From CBFGTJ01 sp965651815 (GTDB lineage: Bacteria; Actinomycetota; Acidimicrobiia; Acidimicrobiales; Microtrichaceae): a DNA stretch of 5,252 nucleotides. The DNA lies in NCBI GenBank assembly GCA_965651815.1, contig CBFGTJ010000211.1, forward strand, positions 1 through 5,252. The letters run 5' to 3'. The translations under genes were made by a program, and so were the position numbers. Positions 1 through 4,441 of the stretch are shown here, piece by piece. Under the pieces are notes generated by a model. It was not told where the DNA came from. It saw nothing but the letters and a program-made list of their open reading frames with translations, and did not search any database. Positions within the stretch are counted from its first letter, which is position 1. Each line of letters begins with the position of its first letter.

Positions 1-114
1 TTCACCTGGGAGCACCCGGCGCACCTGTACTTCAAGCGTGCCAAGAGCTCCGAGCTGCTCTTCGGTGACCCCACCTACCACCGCGAGCTGCTCGCGCAGC
101 GCATCGGCATCTGA
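1..114 (+). CDS. C-terminal end of an unrecognised protein (5' end outside window)
   Basis: Frame 1 is open from the first base to a TGA at 112-114, giving 37 residues that end LLAQRIGI. The piece is rich in aromatic and charged residues (FTWEHPAHLYFKRAKSSELL) and has no membrane segment. Codon use is strongly GC at third positions, like the neighbouring genes, and the frame stops just before a strong hairpin, which is what a real 3' gene end looks like. I do not recognise the family from so short a tail and assign no function. The gene converges on the minus-strand gene ending at 148. Confidence 0.7.
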   Translation, partial: FTWEHPAHLYFKRAKSSELLFGDPTYHRELLAQRIGI

Positions 115-125
115 CGACGAGCCCC

Positions 126-171
126 TCGGGAGGCGGCGCGGGCCCGTTCAGCGGGCCGTGCCGCCTCCCGG
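126..171. terminator. Large hairpin between convergent genes, probable bidirectional terminator
   Basis: The outer stem is a perfect 11-bp inverted repeat (127-137 with 160-170, core GGGAGGCGGC / GCCGCCTCCC), extendable by one T-G wobble. An inner perfect 6-bp stem (GGCCCG 141-146, CGGGCC 152-157) closes on the 5-nt loop TTCAG (147-151). It lies 12 nt after the plus-strand stop and contains the minus-strand stop in its loop. Neither side has a T-tract, so it is not a textbook intrinsic terminator. T-poor hairpins are common between convergent genes in high-GC actinobacteria, and termination is inferred from position and stem strength. Confidence 0.75.
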
Positions 172-765
172 TGGGGGCCGCCACCCCGGGTCCCGGCCGA
201 GGTGGCCGAGCAGCCGGTCCTGCAGGGGAGCGTCCTCGGGCACCGGCACCTCCGGGCCGTAGACCACGATGCCGGGGCCGAACGCGCCGGGGGTCCGGTA
301 CTTCTCCATGACCGCCGGCGGCGTCGAGCGCGCCTTCGCCCACAGCAGGGCGAGGTCCTCCGCGTCGATCGCGTCGTGCTGGCCGGTCGCCCTCGCGACG
401 TCCCAGCGGTGCTGGGGCAGGTCCTCGCTCGCGACGTGGTCGATCTCCTCCTCGACGGTCATCGTGCCCGCCGGCGTCGTCGACTCGATGGCCGCGAGGG
501 CGGGCACCGCGAGCACGTGCTCGACCGCCGCGCGCGCCGTTCGGAACGCCCCCAACGGGTCGTCCTCGACCGCCGGGGTCCCCGGGAGCTCCACGCCAGC
601 GGCGGCCACCACGACCGCGTGCATGGCGACGACGTGCGCGACGACGTCCCGCACGCTCCACTCCGAACACGGCGACGGCGCCGACCACTGGTCCTCACGG
701 ACCCCCAGCAGCGTCCGCTCGAACCCCTCGGCTCGTCGGCGGTAGCGGGCGGCGACCTCGCTCAT
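148..765 (-). CDS. TIGR03086-type DinB-fold protein (maleylpyruvate isomerase N-terminal-like)
   Basis: This encodes 205 aa, starting at ATG (765-763) and ending at TGA (150-148). The N-terminal part resembles the mycothiol-dependent maleylpyruvate isomerase N-terminal domain: a four-helix metal-binding DinB-like fold with the PCSEWSVRDVVAHVV motif (residues 32-46). H44 and H119 (in QHRWDVARATGQ, 118-129) are likely metal ligands, H49 is another candidate, and this family usually uses three His. The C-terminus carries the family's typical ending, AFGPGI...VPVPEDAPLQDRLLGHLGRDP (161-193). Family members are thought to be metal- and thiol-dependent enzymes, and the substrate here is unknown. 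The open frame continues far upstream, but a GGAGGT ribosome binding site fixes this start. The last codons lie in the arm of the downstream hairpin. It follows the chelatase gene by 52 nt on the same strand, so the two are probably co-transcribed. Confidence 0.88.
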   Translation of the reverse strand: MSEVAARYRRRAEGFERTLLGVREDQWSAPSPCSEWSVRDVVAHVVAMHAVVVAAAGVELPGTPAVEDDPLGAFRTARAAVEHVLAVPALAAIESTTPAGTMTVEEEIDHVASEDLPQHRWDVARATGQHDAIDAEDLALLWAKARSTPPAVMEKYRTPGAFGPGIVVYGPEVPVPEDAPLQDRLLGHLGRDPGWRPPPGGGTAR

Positions 766-769
766 TCGG

Positions 770-775
770 ACCTCC
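770..775 (-). promoter_or_regulatory. Shine-Dalgarno GGAGGT that sets the start of the DinB-fold gene
   Basis: On the minus strand GGAGGT lies 4 nt before ATG 765. It is the only strong, usably spaced Shine-Dalgarno in front of any start in the window. It decides the start against the long in-frame upstream extension that overlaps the chelatase gene, and it fits translation from the middle of a shared transcript. Confidence 0.8.
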
Positions 776-817
776 GGTGGCGTCGCGTGCCATGTGGACG
801 GCGCGCGACCCCGGAAG

Positions 818-1240
818 TCATCCGTCGGCCAGCACCCGGCGCGCGAGCAGGTCCACGAGCCCCGGATCCGCGCCGAGGTGCTCGCGGAGCTGCACGTCCA
901 CGCCGGGGTGGCGGGAGCGCGCGCCGGCGACCAGTGCCGGGAGGTCCTCCAGCACGTGGTTGCCCGAGCCGAGGAAGTGCGGCACGACGACGACCGTCGC
1001 CGCGCCGCCGGCCACCGCCTCGTCGATCGCCGCCGGCACGGACGGCTCGGTGATCTCGAGGTAGGCGGGGCGGACCTCGACCGGTTCGCCGGCCAGCTCG
1101 GACGCCTGCCGTGCGACGCGGGCGCACAGCTCCTCGTGCTCGGGGGCGGCGCGCGGGTTGCGGCTCCCGTGCGCGACGAGGAGGACGACGTTCGTGCCCG
1201 GCCCGCGTCGGGACGACCGGTCCGGCTCGGTGGTGGCCAC
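818..1240 (-). CDS. CbiX/SirB-family sirohydrochlorin chelatase-like protein
   Basis: This encodes 140 aa, with a GTG start (1240-1238) and TGA stop (820-818). CbiX/SirB proteins insert Co2+ or Fe2+ into sirohydrochlorin, for cobalamin or siroheme synthesis respectively. The signature is complete for a short single-domain member: VVLLVAHGSRNP (18-29) with His24, a VRPAYLEITEPSVPAAI strand-helix (57-72), and VVVVPHFLGSGNHVLEDLP (83-101) with His88 and His95. His24 and His88 match the metal-binding/catalytic pair of the family. The first 16 residues are a polar extension. Length fits the short class, about 120-140 aa, rather than the two-domain forms. Metal specificity cannot be read from the sequence, and no other siroheme or cobalamin gene lies in the window. 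It is divergent from the RNA methyltransferase and probably leads a transcript that includes the DinB-fold gene. The GTG sits 7 nt after a -10-like hexamer without a Shine-Dalgarno, suggesting leaderless translation. Confidence 0.88.
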   Translation of the reverse strand: MATTEPDRSSRRGPGTNVVLLVAHGSRNPRAAPEHEELCARVARQASELAGEPVEVRPAYLEITEPSVPAAIDEAVAGGAATVVVVPHFLGSGNHVLEDLPALVAGARSRHPGVDVQLREHLGADPGLVDLLARRVLADG

Positions 1241-1246
1241 GCCCCG

Positions 1247-1275
1247 ACGGTACGGTCCGACGCCGTGACGGACAA
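1247..1275 (-). promoter_or_regulatory. Promoter of the chelatase gene, leaderless type
   Basis: On the minus strand a TTGTCC -35-like box (1275-1270, 4 of 6 matches to TTGACA) is followed by a 17-nt spacer and a TACCGT -10-like box (1252-1247, matching TAnnnT). Six bases separate the -10 from GTG 1240, which puts the predicted transcription start on the G of the start codon. The -35 box lies inside the coding sequence of the divergent methyltransferase. It is the best-formed -35/-10 pair in the window. Confidence 0.65.
1251..1256 (+). promoter_or_regulatory. -10 element of the RNA methyltransferase gene, leaderless type
   Basis: TACGGT matches TAnnnT and ends 8 nt before GTG 1265. No convincing -35 box is seen at 16-19 nt spacing, and that region lies within the chelatase coding sequence. 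It shares the bases TA at 1251-1252 with the opposing chelatase -10. Confidence 0.5.
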
Positions 1276-1966
1276 CGGCGGTGGTCACCGCGGCGGGGGT
1301 GCGCCGGTCGCAGGAGGCGGGTCCGGCCGGGCTCGGGCCGACGGTCGCCACGAGGTCGGTGTGGGGCCCCACCCCGAACCGTGGCCGGACGATCCGCGGC
1401 TCGACCCCGTGCTGCTCGCGGAGGGGGACCGGCGCAACGTCGTGGACCGCTACCGCTACTGGCGGGTCGAGGCGATCGTCGCCGACCTCGACGCGAAGGG
1501 CTTCCCGGTCGAGGTCGCGATCGAGAACTGGGAGCACGACCTCAACATCGGCACCGTCGTGCGCAACGCGAACGCGTTCGGCGCACGCACGGTGCACGTG
1601 GTGGGGCGACGCCGCTGGAACCGGCGCGGCGCGATGGTGACCGACCGCTACCTGCACGTGGTCCACCACCCGGACTTCGCGTCGCTCGCCCGCCACGCCG
1701 CGCAGCGGCGCCTCGAGCTGGTGGGGATCGACAACCTCGACGGATCGGTCCCGATCGAGTCGGTGACCCTGCCGTACCGGTCGCTCCTGGTCTTCGGGCA
1801 GGAGGGGCCCGGCCTCTCGGACGCGGCGAGGGCAGCGGTGTCGATGGTGTGCTCGATCACGATGTACGGCTCGACCCGTTCGATCAACGCGGGGGTGGCC
1901 TCCGGCATCGCGCTGCACGAGTGGGCCCGCACCCACGCCGCCGGGGAGCACCCGCGACCGGGCTGA
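1265..1966 (+). CDS. SpoU/TrmH-family RNA 2'-O-methyltransferase
   Basis: This encodes 233 aa with a GTG start. SpoU enzymes transfer a methyl group from S-adenosylmethionine to a ribose 2'-OH of tRNA or rRNA, using a trefoil-knot (SPOUT) fold. All three motifs are present: motif 1 NIGTVVRNANAFGA (94-107) with the conserved Arg100, motif 2 LLVFGQEGPGLSDAA (174-188), and motif 3 ITMYGSTRSINAGVASGIAL (198-217), which forms the knot and SAM pocket. A preceding block, DPRLDPVLLAEGDRRNVVDRYRYW (43-66), looks like the N-terminal helical segment found in actinobacterial homologues, and there is no separate L30e-like RNA-binding domain. Residues 1-40 are Gly/Ala/Arg-rich and probably disordered, so a later GTG near residue 34 is possible. 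GTG 1265 is preferred because a -10 hexamer lies 8 nt before it. The target nucleotide cannot be told from sequence. It ends 44 nt before csoR. Confidence 0.9.
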   Translation: MTDNGGGHRGGGAPVAGGGSGRARADGRHEVGVGPHPEPWPDDPRLDPVLLAEGDRRNVVDRYRYWRVEAIVADLDAKGFPVEVAIENWEHDLNIGTVVRNANAFGARTVHVVGRRRWNRRGAMVTDRYLHVVHHPDFASLARHAAQRRLELVGIDNLDGSVPIESVTLPYRSLLVFGQEGPGLSDAARAAVSMVCSITMYGSTRSINAGVASGIALHEWARTHAAGEHPRPG

Positions 1967-1975
1967 CCGGCCCTG

Positions 1976-1994
1976 CATACCCCTGAGGGGTATG
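1976..1994. promoter_or_regulatory. CsoR operator, perfect 19-bp palindrome
   Basis: CATACCCCT-G-AGGGGTATG is an exact inverted repeat with 9-bp arms around a central G. The C-tract/G-tract core flanked by AT matches the known operator type of CsoR repressors (ATACCCC...GGGGTAT, as reported in actinobacteria). It ends 3 nt before the csoR -10 hexamer, so a bound repressor would cover the spacer and block RNA polymerase. This gives copper-relieved autorepression. I saw no second copy in the window. Confidence 0.88.
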
Positions 1995-1997
1995 GGG

Positions 1998-2003
1998 TAG
2001 CAT
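1998..2003 (+). promoter_or_regulatory. -10 element of csoR, leaderless type
   Basis: TAGCAT (4 of 6 matches to TATAAT) ends 7 nt before ATG 2011, placing the predicted transcription start at or next to the A of the start codon. The GGGG just before ATG is too close to act as a Shine-Dalgarno. No good -35 is visible, since the position at 17-nt spacing is occupied by the left operator arm. Confidence 0.65.
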
Positions 2004-2010
2004 CGGGGTC

Positions 2011-2292
2011 ATGCACGGGTACTCCGCCGACACCGACGCCTACCTCAAGCGCCTCCGCCGGATCGAGGGACAGGTCCGGGGCCTCCAGCGCATGGTCGAG
2101 GAGGACGAGTACTGCATCGACATCCTCACGCAGATCTCCGCGGTCACCCGCGCCCTGCAGGGCGTCGCGCTCGGCCTGCTCGAGGACCACGTGCACCACT
2201 GCGTCGCCGATGCGCTCGCGTCGGGCTCCTCCGACGCCGAGGACAAGGTGGCGGAGGCGACGGACGCCATCCGGCGCCTCGTGCGGTCCTGA
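2011..2292 (+). CDS. csoR: CsoR-type copper-sensing transcriptional repressor
   Basis: This encodes 93 aa with an ATG start, the normal length for the family. CsoR is an all-helical DNA-binding protein, a dimer of dimers, that leaves its operator when it binds Cu(I). The Cu(I) ligand triad is exact: Cys35, His60 and Cys64 (in EYCIDIL and DHVHHCV), with the same spacing as C36-H61-C65 of Mycobacterium tuberculosis CsoR. Tyr34, next to the first Cys, is also conserved. The YLKRLRRIEGQVRGLQRMVEED helix (11-32) is the family signature, with basic residues used for DNA contact. The triad favours copper over the formaldehyde (FrmR) or nickel (RcnR) branches, where the ligand pattern differs. A perfect CsoR operator sits in its promoter, indicating autoregulation. 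No copA, copZ or other copper-handling gene lies nearby, so the genes it controls are elsewhere or are not copper genes. It converges on the next gene with 10 nt between the stops. Confidence 0.95.
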   Translation: MHGYSADTDAYLKRLRRIEGQVRGLQRMVEEDEYCIDILTQISAVTRALQGVALGLLEDHVHHCVADALASGSSDAEDKVAEATDAIRRLVRS

Positions 2293-2302
2293 ACCCGGGG
2301 GG

Positions 2303-2788
2303 TCAGCCGTCGGCGGGGGAGCCCTCGAAGGCGACCGGGTCGCCCGGCTTCGGGAACTGGGGCGGGGTCCAGGACATCATCTTCGCCAGGTTGTCGGTGA
2401 CCTCGCGCCACTCGTCGGGGTTCCAGCCCTCGGCCTTGCCGATGATCGTCGTGTCGGTGCCGATGTGGACGAGCGCGGGGATCCTGGTGACCCCGAGGCC
2501 GGAGACGACCTTGCGCTCCGGATCGCAGATCGTCAGCAGGCGCTGGCGCCACGGGCCGAGGAACGCGTCCGCGTCGCGCTCGTCGCACGTGATGATCCAC
2601 GCCGTGCGGCAGTCCGCCTCCGCGAGCTCCTCGAGGATCCGACCGGCGGTCTCGAGGATCCACGAGCTCTCGTAGGTGTAGGGGTCGAGGACGACGGCGA
2701 CGAGGTGGAACATCGTCACCTGCTCCGCCACGGTGAGCGGTTCGCCACCGTAGGGCTGGAGGGTCAGATCACCGGGAACCGTAGCCAC
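2303..2788 (-). CDS. Thioredoxin-fold protein lacking the CxxC motif
   Basis: This encodes 161 aa, with a GTG start (2788-2786) and TGA stop (2305-2303). The order of elements suggests a thioredoxin-like fold: strand FHLVAVVLDPYTYESSWIL (27-44), helix TAGRILEELAEADC, strand TAWIITCDERDADAFL (62-77), then GLGVTRIPALVHIGTDTTIIGKAEGW (98-122). Residues 103-104 (Ile-Pro) look like the cis-proline loop, followed by the last hairpin. The usual CxxC position, around DPYTYESS (36-42), has no cysteine, and the three cysteines (60, 68, 88) are not paired as a redox motif. It is therefore unlikely to be a disulfide reductase. The C-terminal tail, SWTPPQFPKPGDPVAFEGSPADG, is rich in proline and glycine. 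There is no signal peptide or membrane segment, so it is probably cytoplasmic. Function is unknown. It converges on csoR and diverges from the eIF-2B-like gene. Confidence 0.82.
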   Translation of the reverse strand: MATVPGDLTLQPYGGEPLTVAEQVTMFHLVAVVLDPYTYESSWILETAGRILEELAEADCRTAWIITCDERDADAFLGPWRQRLLTICDPERKVVSGLGVTRIPALVHIGTDTTIIGKAEGWNPDEWREVTDNLAKMMSWTPPQFPKPGDPVAFEGSPADG

Positions 2789-2796
2789 GGGCCGGA

Positions 2797-2802
2797 ACGG
2801 TA
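2797..2802 (-). promoter_or_regulatory. -10 element of the thioredoxin-fold gene, leaderless type
   Basis: On the minus strand TACCGT lies 8 nt before GTG 2788. It is the same hexamer as in the chelatase promoter. The -35 position has no good match, and no Shine-Dalgarno precedes the start. The hexamer supports the GTG as the true start rather than the long open extension upstream. Confidence 0.5.
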
Positions 2803-2839
2803 GCGCGGCGCACGAGGGGGAGCAGATCCGGCCCCGCCC

Positions 2840-2845
2840 TACACT
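2840..2845 (+). promoter_or_regulatory. -10 element of the eIF-2B-like gene, leaderless type
   Basis: TACACT (4 of 6 matches to TATAAT) ends 7 nt before GTG 2853. There is no Shine-Dalgarno between it and the start. The -35 region is G-rich and unrecognisable. It lies 37 nt from the opposing -10 of the thioredoxin-fold gene, so the two promoters are back to back in the 64-bp intergenic gap. Confidence 0.55.
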
Positions 2846-2852
2846 GCGGCCG

Positions 2853-3653
2853 GTGCATCCGATCGAACGCCTCCGGTTCGTCGCCCGCTCCAGCGGTGTG
2901 CCGGCGCAGGTGCTCGTCCACGAGACCGCGCTCGCGCTGCGGTCCTTCAGGGGCGACCACGCCGGCCTCGTCGCGGCGTGCCGTCGGGTGCTCGAGCGCC
3001 AACCGCTCCACGCGCCGCTGTGGTGGCTGTGCGCCCGCATGCTGTGCGCGCTCGAGCCGGCTGCCGAGGCGGTGGCGGTGCTCGAGGAGGTGGAGGCCGA
3101 CGCCACGGCCCAGCACCTCGCCGCCGCCCTGCCCGACTCGGCGACCGTGGTGCTGGTCGGTGGCGGTGGGCACCCGCTGGATGCGCTGCGGCGGCGCGGC
3201 GACCTCGAGGTCCTCGTCGTCGACACCGGCCCGGGCTCGCTCGCGGTCGCCGACCGGCTCGCCGCAGCGGATATCGACGCGGTCGAGGTGCCGGCCGCCA
3301 ACGTGGGTGCCGCACTGCGGGGCACCGCCGCCGTGCTGGTCGGGGCGTTCGCCGCGGGCCCGTCGGAGCTGCTCGCCCCTGCCGGCTCGATGCCGGCCGC
3401 GGCCGCTGCACGGCAGCTGGGCGTGCCGGTCTGGCTCGTGACCGGCGTCGGCCGGTTCCTGCCCGCGCCGATGTTCGACGGGCTCGTGCAGCGCTGGAGC
3501 GCCGGTGTGGACGAGCTGGATGCCGAGGAGGAGCTCGTGCCCCTCGACCTGGTCGACCGGGTCGCCGGTCCCGGCGGCGTCACCTCCGTCGAGGAGGCGC
3601 TCCGCACGACCGACTGCCCGACCGCGTACGAGCTGCTCGGCCCGACCGGCTGA
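2853..3653 (+). CDS. eIF-2B/MtnA-superfamily-like protein, probably without the isomerase active site
   Basis: This encodes 266 aa with a GTG start. The first 95 residues are helical and repeat-like (FRGDHAGLVAACRRVLERQP, LWWLCARMLCALEPAAEAVAVLEEVE), matching the N-terminal helical domain of the eIF-2B/MtnA superfamily. A Rossmann-like half follows: ATVVLVGGGGHPLDAL (97-111), LEVLVVDTGPGSLAVADRLA (118-137), IDAVEVPAANVGAALRGTAAVLVGA (141-165), then an Ala-rich helix and VPVWLVTGVGRFLP (191-204). This order resembles the IF-2B domain, where methylthioribose-1-phosphate isomerase has a catalytic Asp after the VLVGA strand. Here that segment reads VGAFAAGP, with Phe and no Asp. The protein is also shorter than MtnA, about 340 aa. 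Family placement is by pattern memory and is moderate. If correct, a sugar-phosphate or nucleotide-binding role without isomerase chemistry is more likely. No methionine-salvage genes lie nearby. Confidence 0.8.
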   Translation: MHPIERLRFVARSSGVPAQVLVHETALALRSFRGDHAGLVAACRRVLERQPLHAPLWWLCARMLCALEPAAEAVAVLEEVEADATAQHLAAALPDSATVVLVGGGGHPLDALRRRGDLEVLVVDTGPGSLAVADRLAAADIDAVEVPAANVGAALRGTAAVLVGAFAAGPSELLAPAGSMPAAAAARQLGVPVWLVTGVGRFLPAPMFDGLVQRWSAGVDELDAEEELVPLDLVDRVAGPGGVTSVEEALRTTDCPTAYELLGPTG

Positions 3654-3675
3654 GCCGGCGCGGGCCGACGGGGAC

Positions 3676-3712
3676 CGCCGCGGAACCTCCGGGGGACCGG
3701 CTGCCCGCGGCG
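3676..3712. repeat. Inverted repeat in the 81-bp gap after the eIF-2B-like gene, possible terminator
   Basis: CGCCGCGG (3676-3683) and CCGCGGCG (3705-3712) are perfect 8-bp complementary arms around a 21-nt loop. It lies 22 nt after the stop at 3653 and 8 nt before the -10 of the next gene. It could end transcription of the upstream gene before the new promoter. There is no T-tract, and in DNA this GC-rich an 8-bp GC palindrome can arise by chance. A short 5-bp hairpin, CCGGC-TGA-GCCGG (3646-3658), also surrounds the stop codon. Confidence 0.4.
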
Positions 3713-3720
3713 CCGGGAGG

Positions 3721-3726
3721 TACTGT
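3721..3726 (+). promoter_or_regulatory. -10 element of the dienelactone hydrolase gene, leaderless type
   Basis: TACTGT matches TAnnnT and ends 8 nt before ATG 3735. A GGGAGG (3715-3720) lies directly upstream of the hexamer. It is 14 nt from the ATG, too far to be a normal Shine-Dalgarno, and would not be in the transcript if the start site is at the ATG. Confidence 0.55.
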
Positions 3727-3734
3727 CGGCGGCC

Positions 3735-4421
3735 ATGGTCAGCATCGTGGAATTCCCTTCGAACGGATCGACCGGCTCCGGCTACTTCGCTCCAGCGGAG
3801 GGGGGCTCCGGTCCGGGGATCGTGGTCATCCAGGAGTGGTGGGGGCTCGTGCCGCACATCCAGCGGGTCGTCGACCGCTTCGCCGCCGAGGGCTTCTCCG
3901 CCATCGCCCCCGACCTGTACCGGGGTGAGACGACCACGGAGCCCGACGAGGCCGGCAAGCTCATGATGGCGCTCAACCTCGAGCAGGCCGCCAAGGACAT
4001 GCGGGGCGCGATCAAGTTCCTCCAGCAGCACGAGGCCGTGTCCTCCGAGCGCGTCGGCGTGACCGGGTTCTGCATGGGCGGCGGTCTGGCGCTGATGCTC
4101 GCCGCGCAGGAGCCCCAGGACGTCGCGGCGTGCGTCCCGTTCTACGGGCTGATCCCGTGGGAGCACGCCGAGCCCGACTGGTCGCGGCTCGACTGCCCGG
4201 TCCGGGGCCACTACGCCGAGCAGGACGACTTCTTCGGACCCGAGAAGGTCGCGGAGCTGCAGGACAAGCTGCGCAGCCTCGGCAAGGACGTGGAGCTCAC
4301 CGTGCACCCCGGTGTCGACCACGCCTACTTCAACGACGACCGCCCCGAGGTGTACCACCGGGAGACCGCGGAGGGCTGCTTCGAGGACACCGTCCGCTTC
4401 TTCCGCGAGCACGTGCGCTGA
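3735..4421 (+). CDS. Dienelactone hydrolase family protein
   Basis: This encodes 228 aa with an ATG start, close to the usual family length. It has an alpha/beta-hydrolase fold with the dienelactone hydrolase active site: Glu34 in VVIQEWWGL (30-38), nucleophile Cys113 in TGFCMGGG (110-117), acid Asp164 in HYAEQDDFFGPE (159-170) and His196 in HPGVDHAYFND (191-201). The Cys-Asp-His triad and helper Glu match carboxymethylenebutenolidase, which opens dienelactone to maleylacetate in chlorocatechol breakdown. Most homologues in other contexts have unknown ester or lactone substrates, and no aromatic degradation genes are seen here. There is no signal peptide, so it is cytoplasmic. It probably starts its own transcript and may be followed in an operon by the glycosyltransferase 20 nt downstream. 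Confidence 0.95.
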   Translation: MVSIVEFPSNGSTGSGYFAPAEGGSGPGIVVIQEWWGLVPHIQRVVDRFAAEGFSAIAPDLYRGETTTEPDEAGKLMMALNLEQAAKDMRGAIKFLQQHEAVSSERVGVTGFCMGGGLALMLAAQEPQDVAACVPFYGLIPWEHAEPDWSRLDCPVRGHYAEQDDFFGPEKVAELQDKLRSLGKDVELTVHPGVDHAYFNDDRPEVYHRETAEGCFEDTVRFFREHVR

Positions 4422-4441
4422 ACGACCGGCCGGCTCCCCCC

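Noticed and set aside
148..1275. A 375-codon minus-strand frame that extends the DinB-fold gene upstream through the chelatase region
   Set aside because: The upstream part is the Ser/Arg/Pro-rich shadow of the chelatase gene in another frame. GGAGGT before ATG 765 and the family's normal N-terminus fix the shorter gene.
818..1978. A 386-codon minus-strand frame joining the chelatase to sequence antisense to the RNA methyltransferase
   Set aside because: Only its last 140 residues match the chelatase family. The upstream part is antisense to all three SpoU motifs, and a good promoter precedes GTG 1240.
2289..2306. Possible small hairpin joining the convergent stops of csoR and the thioredoxin-fold gene
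   Set aside because: CTGA and TCAG pair, but the stem has a mismatch and leaves almost no loop. It is too weak to call a terminator.
2630..2661. Direct repeat CTCGAGGATCC twice with a 21-nt period
   Set aside because: It lies inside the thioredoxin-fold gene and encodes the helical pattern ILETAGR-ILEELAE, a seven-residue helix repeat using the same codons. No sign of a mobile or regulatory element.
2303..3745. A 480-codon minus-strand frame extending the thioredoxin-fold gene upstream
   Set aside because: The extra N-terminal part is Ser/Thr/Ala/Arg-rich and antisense to the eIF-2B-like gene. The -10 hexamer before GTG 2788 supports the short form.
2769..4412. A 547-codon open frame on the minus strand opposite the eIF-2B-like and hydrolase genes
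   Set aside because: It covers two plus-strand genes with clear family motifs. Long antisense frames are common in DNA with this GC content, and the translation is low in recognisable motifs and rich in Arg, Gly, His and Val.
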